In this document: positions 57,269 through 64,000 of the stretch, piece after piece
Layout of the letters: each line of letters begins with the position of its first letter
Position numbering within the stretch: position 1 is the first letter of the stretch
NCBI RefSeq assembly: GCF_029784165.1
Contig: NC_073696.1
Coordinates: 110,330,665-110,394,664, forward strand
Reading direction: 5' to 3'
From: Wyeomyia smithii
Taxonomy: Eukaryota > Arthropoda > Insecta > Diptera > Culicidae
Length of the DNA stretch: 64,000 nucleotides
Notes under the pieces: model-generated
What the model saw: only the letters and a program-made list of their open reading frames with translations
What the model was told of the DNA's origin: nothing
Database searches by the model: none
Translations under genes and position numbers: made by a program

Positions 57269-57617
57269 CACATACATAAGACATACGTAACACTCGGGAA
57301 GAAATCTTATAAAAGAGTTGGTACAAAATGAACTACTCGAATGGTACCACGCTCTGAATAAAATCACTGTTTGAGTTGTTTTTGGAGGCAGTGTACCTGA
57401 GTTTGTCTCGTTTCTACTCGAAAAATGCTGCATTGATTTTGTAAATAACTTTCTGACAGTTCCTTATGGGATTTTCTTTGGGGCTTGATAAAGCCGAGAA
57501 AAAGAAAATTCATTTTGTTCATTATATGTCGAGCAGTTGGACAGAACAAGGTACGGAGTTTTATGGGGCAACGTGTACCAGAAAAAATGCCAGTGTTACG
57601 TATGTCTTATGTATGTG
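57269..57617. mobile_element. Element with 26-bp perfect inverted ends, about 349 bp
   Basis: CACATACATAAGACATACGT continuing AACACT at 57269-57294 recurs exactly inverted at 57592-57617. Sequence outside (TTTAAC / GTTAAA) may extend the arms. No coding content. Confidence 0.65.
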
Positions 57618-57662
57618 GTTAAAGTTCCTTCAAAAGAAATCAATCAATCAATCAATCATCTG

Positions 57663-57838
57663 AATGAGCTGCATTTTCTAAGCAAAACATAGTTTTCAAA
57701 AATTTTCTATCGTCATTCAATTTTTAAATCACGAATTAAAACTGCTCGAAATCGCTACTATGACAGTTCACCCAAATACCAACTGTCATTGTAGCGATTT
57801 GAAGCAATTTTTATTCTTCATTTAAAAATAAAATAGTG
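57663..57838. mobile_element. Foldback MITE copy 2
   Basis: Same family as 55128-55372: inverted AAACTGCTCGAAATCGCTAC and TGTAGCGATTTGAAGCAATT halves, with ATGACAGTT/AACTGTCAT at the loop. Confidence 0.75.
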
Positions 57839-57892
57839 AATAGCTTAACAACCCAATTGAGTTGTTTGGCTATATCAGTTTTTTATATCAGC

Positions 57893-58166
57893 TGAGAGAT
57901 CTGCATTTTCTGAGTAAAACGTGATTTGAATTTTTTTTCTATCGTTGTACTTCGCTTTTTAAATCAAGATTTAAAACTGCTCGAAATTACTACAATGACA
58001 GTTCGCCCATATACCAACTGTCATTGTAGCGATTTGGAGCGAATTTTTATTCTTCATTTAAAAATCGAAGGATAATGATATAAAGTTTTAAAAAATCACG
58101 TTTTTCTCAGAAAATTACACTCTTTCAGATGATATATAAAAAACGGGAATCTGTGAACAACCCAAC
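57893..58166. mobile_element. Foldback MITE copy 3
   Basis: The clearest copy. Outer arms GATCTGCATTTTCTGAGTAA / inverted CTGAGAAAAACGTGATTTTT, inner AAACTGCTCGAAATTACTAC and inverted half, loop near ACCAACTG at about 58012. Confidence 0.75.
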
Positions 58167-58535
58167 TCCACGAACGATTATCAGAATATAAATCAATATT
58201 AATATACCATTCATGGAGTGATACCTGAACAACTGGAAACTACTGCAAAATTACATATTTATACTATTTGAATGGTTTTAGTACAAAATTTTGGATTATT
58301 AGTTTACCATATCGTGTATAATATCGAAAAATAAATGTTCGGGAAAATCGATGTTTTTGAATGGTAACCATACCTAACGCCTAGTTGCAACCACTTCAAT
58401 TTAAATGAAATTTTAGCAGGACTTTTTTCGTAGCTGTCAGGGAAACCACGAACCGTTGAGATGTTGGGTACGCAGCAAATATATGAGATTTGACAGCGAC
58501 AGCATAGTCCTGTAACAGACTGGAAGCAAAGATGA

Positions 58536-58919
58536 CTAGAACAAGATACATACCTGACTTATGCAGTATGCATCGGACACGATTGTCGTTGCGCGTGAAC
58601 GAAAGTCGAACTAATTTGTATACTGGTAACTTGATGAAGACGGTAAGGTGGCGGAAGGGTATGCATTTTTTTTTCAATATCCTTGTATGGTCCTGCCATC
58701 TAATTTTCAATATCCTTACACGGTGCGGCCATCTAATTTTCAATATCCTTATATGGTGCTGCCATCTAGTTTTAATTTTCGTTTGGCGGATTATGCGCGA
58801 TGAATCGATTTTGCTAATAACTTTTTTTATGCGCATTCAAGTCATCAGATGGCAGCATTAACCGTTGTGAAGGTGTCGTGGGAAAAATATATGAAAAAAG
58901 TCAGGTATCTTGTTCTATG
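58536..58919. mobile_element. MITE with AGAACAAGATAC ends and an internal minisatellite
   Basis: The left end CTAGAACAAGATACATACCT and the right end, inverted, ATAGAACAAGATACCTGACT flank 384 bp. Inside are three exact-length 33-bp tandem units. No transposase. Confidence 0.65.
58671..58769. repeat. 33-bp tandem repeat, three units
   Basis: Units 58671-58703, 58704-58736 and 58737-58769, each TTTTCAATATCC, then a variable stretch, then GCCATCTA(A/G). The 33-bp period keeps frames open on both strands (11-residue repeats), which explains the frames found over it. Confidence 0.92.
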
Positions 58920-58987
58920 TTAGCTGGATAACACCGTGAACACTTTATTTTGCTCGTCACCTTCCAGCGGAACACAATTTGTAATCC

Positions 58988-59160
58988 AGATTTTTACGCA
59001 TCATAACGGCGGTCGCCAAAATGCGTATTTGTAATATGCCAAACTTCCATGTTTTGAGATTCCTGAAGAATTGAAAACACAGTTGTTGCCAGATATATTT
59101 TTTTGATAAAATACATGAAGACAAATGAAGATTTCAAACTGACGTAAGCAGAGTTGTCAA
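58988..59160. mobile_element. Half copy of the ACGCRYCATAAYGG MITE
   Basis: CCAGATTTTTACGCATCATA at about 58988 and the inner arm CTGACGTAAGCAGAGTTGTC at about 59139 match the element at 42072-43227. It stops where the RTE-like LINE fragment begins. Confidence 0.6.
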
Positions 59161-60150
59161 AAGGCGTAGTGTGGGAGAAAGGTAAGTCGACGATGGATCG
59201 GATGATGTGCGTAGTTCGAGTTTCGGGGACACTCTCGAGTCCCTTCGAATCTCGAAGAGGGCTACGGCAAGGTGATGATTATCGTGCTTGCTATTCAGCA
59301 TCGCTTTGGAAGGTGCGATACGTGGGGCTGGTATCAACACGAGTGGCAAGATATTCAGGGTCTGCTCAGCTCTTTGGCTTTACCGATGACATTGATATTG
59401 TAGTACGATCCCTTGAGAAGATAACTGCAGCCGGACAAATTGGACTGGTCACAAATACATGGAAGACTAAGTACATGAGAGGAAGAGGTTTCAGAGAAGA
59501 CAGTATAACCTCCCGCCACGAATTTATATTAGCGGTGATGAAATCGAGGTGGTAGACGAGTTTGTGTACTTGGGCTCACACGTGAGTGCTGACAACGACG
59601 CCAGTAGAGAAATTCGTCGACGCCTTATGGCAGGGTCTACTGTGGACTCCGGAGGACGTTCCGCTCGAATAAAATCCGCCGCCGCACGAAGTTGGCCATC
59701 TACAAAACACTGATCAAATTGGTAGTCCTCTTCAGCCACGAAACCTGGACCATGTTCGTGGAGGACCATGCTCGTGGGGGTTTTCGAACGGAAGGTGCTG
59801 GGTACCATCTGCAGTGGAGTGCAGATGGCAGATGGATCATGGCGGAGGCGGATGAACTACGAGTTGCATTAGCTGCTGGGAGAACCACTCATCGTTCAAA
59901 CGGCGGAAATCGGGAGTCTACGGTGGGCTGGGCGTGTCGTAGAAATGTCAGACGATAACCCGGTGAAAATAGTTCTTGATAGCGACCCAACTGGAACAAG
60001 GCGACGGGGCGTGCAGCGAGCAAGGTGGCTCGCTCAAGTAGAAGACGACCTGCGGGTTTCCACAGACGACATGGCTGGCGAACTGCAGCCATGGACCGAA
60101 TTGAATGGAGACGAGCTCTTCGAATAACAAGGGACACTTTGGCCTGGAGT
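59161..60150 (+). pseudogene. RTE-like LINE fragment: RT palm to C-terminus
   Basis: Reads RRGLRQGDDYRACYSASLWK (RT motif B/C region), LFGFTDDIDIVVRSLEKI (catalytic box FTDD for the usual FADD/YADD), TNTWKTKYM, then in other frames EVVDEFVYLGSHVSADND, LAIYKTLIKLVVLFSHETWT, LQWSADG/RWAGRVVEM and PTGTRRRGVQRARWLAQVEDDL, the typical C-terminal region of the RTE-type LINEs. Several frameshifts. Same family as 46965-48730 but a different part. Confidence 0.8.
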
Positions 60151-60164
60151 TGACTGATAAGATA

Positions 60165-60881
60165 AGTAAGTTCCCTTGCAAAATACAATGACCACTATTG
60201 TTGAATGATTAGGTATCTGCACCGACACGCTCTCAGTCAGGTAAAATATGGTTTATGAAGCCAATCAGTGATTGATTGGCAATCACTATCCCAGGATTCA
60301 AAGACCAAATCTCTTTGGGCTGTAAACAGCCACTGCCAAGAAACCTTAATTTGCGTTTAAATAATGCACTGTGGTCTCGCCAATGAACACGGCCAATGTT
60401 CTTTAAATGATATCAACTCGGACAATGCTCCCAATGGCCGATGTATGTTAAAAAAGAGCTCTTTTGTTGAGCTCTAAGAGCTTCTTTGAACGATTTAAAT
60501 TTGGTGTTATAAATCTTTTAAATTATGAATCCAAACAATTGGTTATCACCACCTCCCTGACACCGTAATCCCATTACCTATAGTTTGACAGCATGTACCC
60601 CCATTGTGATGAACTCCTCGATGCTCCAAACAAAAATGGCCGCAAAGGGAAGACAGCTGACGTGTTGCCTAATCCATCGATGTTGCTGTTTATAGCAGTG
60701 TGAAGAACAGCAGTGTATTATGCCATTTCATTCTCACGCAAACAAAAGCGCAGACTACGAACGTCTCAGGGGGGTAGTCGTTTCTCCCAGCGTTTAAGCT
60801 CCATTTTCACTGCACAGTTTGATATACGCAAAAAGGTTCTGGGCCAACAAACTGTGAGTTAAATCCTTGTTTTGCACACAT
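60165..60881 (-). mobile_element. 3' fragment of a second LOA-type LINE B copy
   Basis: The minus strand is homologous to about 9345-9880 of LINE B (end of RNase H, Cys/His tail, 3' untranslated region); shared text includes ATTTTGCAA, GTCGGTGCAG, AGCCCAAAGAGATTTGGTCT and GCGCTGGGAGAAAC-like sequence. It lacks the A-tail. A further insertion of about 230 bp splits it (about 60552-60778, ends ACCTCCCTGA / inverted TCAGGGGGGT). Confidence 0.8.
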
Positions 60882-60952
60882 CATCATGATTTCCTCGATG
60901 GTGATTTGCAGTTTCTGGAAAACAGCCCTACATGGCCACCCCATATTTAACT

Positions 60953-61168
60953 ATTTCAAAGCAAAGCCTTGGTGCTACATTCCGATTCGGAACTTGACCT
61001 TCTGTTTATTATACACAGACTTCGCAGCCAACTGTTAAGTGTACAGGACAATTGCGGGGTTAGCGCTACGATCCTACTAACACTAACAGTCTCTCCCGAG
61101 CCGAGACTCGAACCTACGACAACTGGCTTGTTAGGCCAACATCGTACCTCGAGACCAGCTGGGAGGGT
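60953..61168 (-). mobile_element. tRNA-derived SINE (SINE200/Twin-like)
   Basis: On the minus strand the head reads CCTCCCAGCTGGTCTCGAGG (A-box TGGTCTCGAGG), then GTAGGTTCGAGTCTCGGCTC (B-box GGTTCGAGTCT), followed by the body TAGTAGGATCGTAGCGCTAA and a 3' end of TTTGCTTTG type. The wording matches the mosquito SINE200-type consensus as I recall it. Pol III boxes are intact in spacing. Length about 216 bp. Confidence 0.85.
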
Positions 61169-61179
61169 TATTTGATTTT

Positions 61180-61500
61180 CAGAGACCGACAATCATCGCC
61201 AGCCGCCATTTTTAATTCTGTGTTGGCAACTTTTGTTTTCTGGCGAACAGCCCGGGGTGGTCAAATACCATCCAATAATGGTATTTTCAAAAACAGGATG
61301 ATGGCCAGTGGTCAGAAATCATTCCCACGATGGCGACTTCCGGTTTCAGACAAAGAGCCGAAGATGGTATTTGACCAATATTACCAATCCTACCGAAAGT
61401 GGAACTCAACATGTCACTTTGAAATCCGAAATGGCGACTTCCAGTTTCTGTAGAAAAGATCGAAACTGCGAAATACAGTCCAATATCCGTATTTTCGCTG
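61180..61500. repeat. Repeat with GATGGCGACTTCCGGTTTC units
   Basis: ATGGCGACTTCCGGTTTCAG (about 61331) and ATGGCGACTTCCAGTTTCTG (about 61430) stand about 100 bp apart with similar following text (AAGA..CGAA..TGGTATT / AAGATCGAAACTGCGAAAT). A diverged two-to-three-unit tandem repeat. Confidence 0.6.
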
Positions 61501-62971
61501 TGTGCGTTCCGAGAATTTTGATGTTGTATTTAAAGTGATGATGGAAAGTATGGAATGAAACGAGTAGAAGACGAGTTGAGCAATGAAATATAAAAACTGA
61601 TTCTTAATTTTGAAATCTTCGATCCCAAGCATCACCGGAATTATTCAACTAGTTGTCAATATTATATTATTATTCATGGACGGAAATACCACGGTATGAT
61701 AGAAATTTTCAACATCTGGATGGGGGTTTCCTTGGAAAAACAAAACTCACACGTTTTGTGAAAGGCTTTTTTATATATCTGCTTAGTTTTATAACAATGA
61801 TTCATCTCGTTTATTTTTAATTGTTCTGAGTTCACTTGGTTATGCTTCCGTTTTCGAATTATTTTCACAACGAACAACTTTTATTCTAACTTTTTCTCCT
61901 AACTTTCCTCCGAAAGTGGCAAAAATGTCCTCTATAGTTCTCTTCAGGAAATGTGTTTCTTTAGTATGCGTTCGTCGTTTAGAAATATTCTATGATTGAT
62001 GTAAAAAATCTGATCGATTCTTGGATATGCATTAAAAGGGTTAACGGAGAATTAGGCAGTATTTCAGTATGACGAATGGGGAGTAACTGAAGGTATATAA
62101 ATACGATTAAAATAGTACGTGTTTTGGAAGATTTTTCAGTTTAGTTTTTAGGATATGGGTTTCTTGGCACATGTACAACGATTGATGATGCTTTGGTTTC
62201 GTTTGAAACTAATCTTGATACGGGTACTACATACAACTTAATTTTTATGGTATCAACAGAGGCACCAATAAATTATTGTTACCAACTCTTAACTGCATAG
62301 GTGTTAAGTATACACTGTATACTATAGTTTCCGAAACAATCAGTGACTTAAATGTCGCTAAATTAGTCTTTTATTTTTCATCTTCATGAGAACACCCATT
62401 TCTTATGAGTTATTAAACATGCTTTAAACACGGCTTTGCTTCACTTTATTCCACTGCCAAATTGGGATTTTCATTTCTTGCTTAAAAATACACTCTGTTT
62501 TTATCTACAGTACTCTTTTCGAAGATTAATGTTACAATCATACCTAACATTTGCTTGCTATACACATTAAACAGAGAAGTATCAAAGAATCGATAATTAC
62601 AATCGATAGGTTTATATAAATTTTCAAATTGCATATCTAAAAATAGGGTAGTAATGAATTAAACAAATTTCTAATGACCAATACTATGTCAGAAGTGAAT
62701 ATAAATGTGTGGTGGACTGAAAAATCTTGAGACCAATTTATGTTCGCGCATAACAAAAACTCAACATATTGTAGCCTAAGATTTCTTTCTGATTGAGTGT
62801 TGTTTGCTCTCGATTCATTCGTATTAACTAAAATTTATCTAGTCTAACCATACAACTATCATCCACTGTCCTGCGCACATTTAGAAATATCGGATATTCC
62901 GGCCGGATTTAGAAATCAGTACATTCCCGTACTCATCGCCAGAATACGAATTTCTCTAAGCAATATAGTAA
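61501..62971 (-). other. AT-rich sequence, partly the 3' untranslated region of the right-hand gene
   Basis: No coding frame. On the minus strand it follows the stop codon of the exon at 62972-63427 and probably holds its 3' untranslated region. AATAAA-type signals are frequent in this AT-rich text, so the poly(A) site is not assigned. Confidence 0.4.
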
Positions 62972-63427
62972 CTAAACGCAGCTCTCCGGTACCCTAGTGG
63001 TCATTAACATATTTTTGATGGTATGTACATTGATGTCGTAATCATTCAGATTACCCTCTTGCGTTCCGGTGCTGCCGGTTGCAGCAGTACTGCCGAGAGC
63101 AGTTTCCAGCCCTCCGTTGGGGAGCAGACTGTTTGATTGATGGTGACCGCTACCGATGCTGATCCCGGCGGTACCTCCCCCGTACAGCGCTATCGTCGAG
63201 CCGGGGGCTGTCGGTGGGCCCGTCGATGTGTAGAACGCACCGTGAAGCTTGAGGTTAGCCGAGGGATCGCCACATTGGTTAATGTTCGGATGTAATTGAT
63301 TTACCACCGGCGTGGATGTTGTGCTGCTACCCAGACTAACTCCGACGCCTCCGATGAGATGAGACCTGCCCGTCGGTGGTATCAGCAACTCTGTTGGTCG
63401 TATATCATGGTTCGGATATCGGTCGTA
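62972..63427 (-). CDS. C-terminal exon of a gene extending left-to-right off the window (partial)
   Basis: The minus strand has acceptor TTTCTCCATCGACAG at 63428-63442, then an open frame of 151 codons to TAG. It begins YDRYPNHDIRPTELLIPPTG, is rich in Gly/Ser/Thr/Pro/Asn with low complexity in the middle, and ends INVHTIKNMLMTTRVPESCV. Such tails are typical of cytoplasmic C-termini of cell-surface proteins. ESCV fits a class I PDZ-binding motif (Ser at -2, Val at 0). The embedded TTRV equals the neuroligin C-terminus, but with six more residues; this could be chance. I do not name the protein. The intron upstream runs past the right edge. Confidence 0.7.
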   Translation of the reverse strand, partial: YDRYPNHDIRPTELLIPPTGRSHLIGGVGVSLGSSTTSTPVVNQLHPNINQCGDPSANLKLHGAFYTSTGPPTAPGSTIALYGGGTAGISIGSGHHQSNSLLPNGGLETALGSTAATGSTGTQEGNLNDYDINVHTIKNMLMTTRVPESCV

Positions 63428-64000
63428 CTGTCGATGGAGAAACAGAAACACATAAAATCAGCCAGTTATTTAATTGATTTTCAATTCATGTGCAATTAAT
63501 TTGCAGCCTGTTCTATCGGAACGGTGATGGCACTAGATGTCCGATGCGAAACCTGCCAAATCAGGCAATTCAAACGAGATGGAATAACCGTTATTATTTG
63601 ATATAATCTTTAATTAGTGCTGTTCATTTTAATCAAATTGTAGAATAGATATTCCGCTGCTTACTGAAAACAAAATAGTATGGGCCTCGCACAATATTTT
63701 TCAAACGACGAAACCTGAGACAACTCGTGAAACTTTGTTTAGATTAGGTTAGTATTAGTGATTTTCCTCCAGAGTATTAGTTCATAGACAAACTAAATAA
63801 CTGTAATTTTTTTTCAATATTGCTGTTTCTGCTTTATGACATAGCATTTCATCATATTTCTACATACTCTAAACTAAAAAAAACGATTATAAAAATATTT
63901 ATCTTCCATTACTTTTCGATTTGATCCTACATACTTTATTTTCAAATTGATTTTTCGCAGATCGACTCGAACTGTCCTACAGTATGGTCGCATTTTACCA
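63428..64000 (-). other. Intron of the right-hand gene
   Basis: AT-rich sequence upstream (minus strand) of the acceptor at 63428. No further exon is recognisable before the window ends. Confidence 0.5.

Noticed and set aside
58396..58861. Frames of 146 and 109 codons on opposite strands
   Set aside because: Both cover the 33-bp tandem repeat inside a MITE, which keeps all frames open.
61085..61168. Minus-strand tRNA gene with A- and B-boxes
   Set aside because: It has the text and 3' body of a SINE200-type SINE; no proper cloverleaf.

Overview
The window is nuclear DNA of an insect, almost certainly a mosquito (Culicidae) and probably a culicine with a large, repeat-rich genome. The evidence is a tRNA-derived SINE of the SINE200/Twin type, an ITmD37E-type transposase with an exact D37E spacing, several short DNA elements with TA or 8-bp target duplications, I-, LOA- and RTE-type LINEs, introns of 52-60 bp in two genes, and an insect testis-type beta-tubulin. 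No bacterial, CRISPR or operon structure is present.

Layout. 1-3.2 kb holds a dead ITmD37E transposon, the end of a hAT-like element, a Tourist/Harbinger-like MITE and a long-TIR repeat. 3.2-15.9 kb is one I-type LINE on the minus strand, bounded by a perfect 14-bp target duplication. It is split by a full-length LOA-type LINE on the plus strand (4833-9957, 7-bp duplication), which itself carries a tRNA-SINE and a 294-bp spacerless perfect palindrome, and by a second insertion (11061-13213) with a promoter-like block and a 21-bp minisatellite. 15.9-18.2 kb has a hAT MITE (8-bp duplication) and a MULE transposase relic. 19.1-34.4 kb is a 15.3-kb CMC/EnSpm-like DNA transposon with matching CACGG termini and TA on both sides. 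It carries a decayed zinc-finger/tnp2-type transposase, which lies inside the first intron of a decayed SAM-domain gene; the later introns are packed with nested MITEs. 36.7-40.2 kb is a spliced pogo/Tigger-like transposase interrupted by a 1.3-kb non-autonomous element with a perfect 9-bp duplication. 41.4-43.2 kb has a 698-bp foldback element and a MITE-in-MITE nest.

Three ordinary host loci are visible. 44.3-45.7 kb (+): a complete four-exon nucleotide-sugar transporter (senju/SLC35A type, 391 aa). 49.3-54.7 kb (-): a complete seven-exon gene for a 932-aa helical protein I cannot name. In its 2.3-kb fifth intron, on the same strand, sits a complete two-exon beta-tubulin of the betaTub85D (axonemal, testis) type. 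62.97-63.43 kb (-): the C-terminal exon of a gene running off the right edge, ending in a possible PDZ ligand.

The rest is relics: RTE-type LINE fragments (47-48.7 kb minus and 59.2-60.1 kb plus), a second 3' fragment of the LOA-type LINE (60.2-60.9 kb minus), a SINE200-like SINE (61 kb minus) and several foldback repeats. The transposons do not form a pathway; they are a layered insertion record whose order can be read from target-site duplications.
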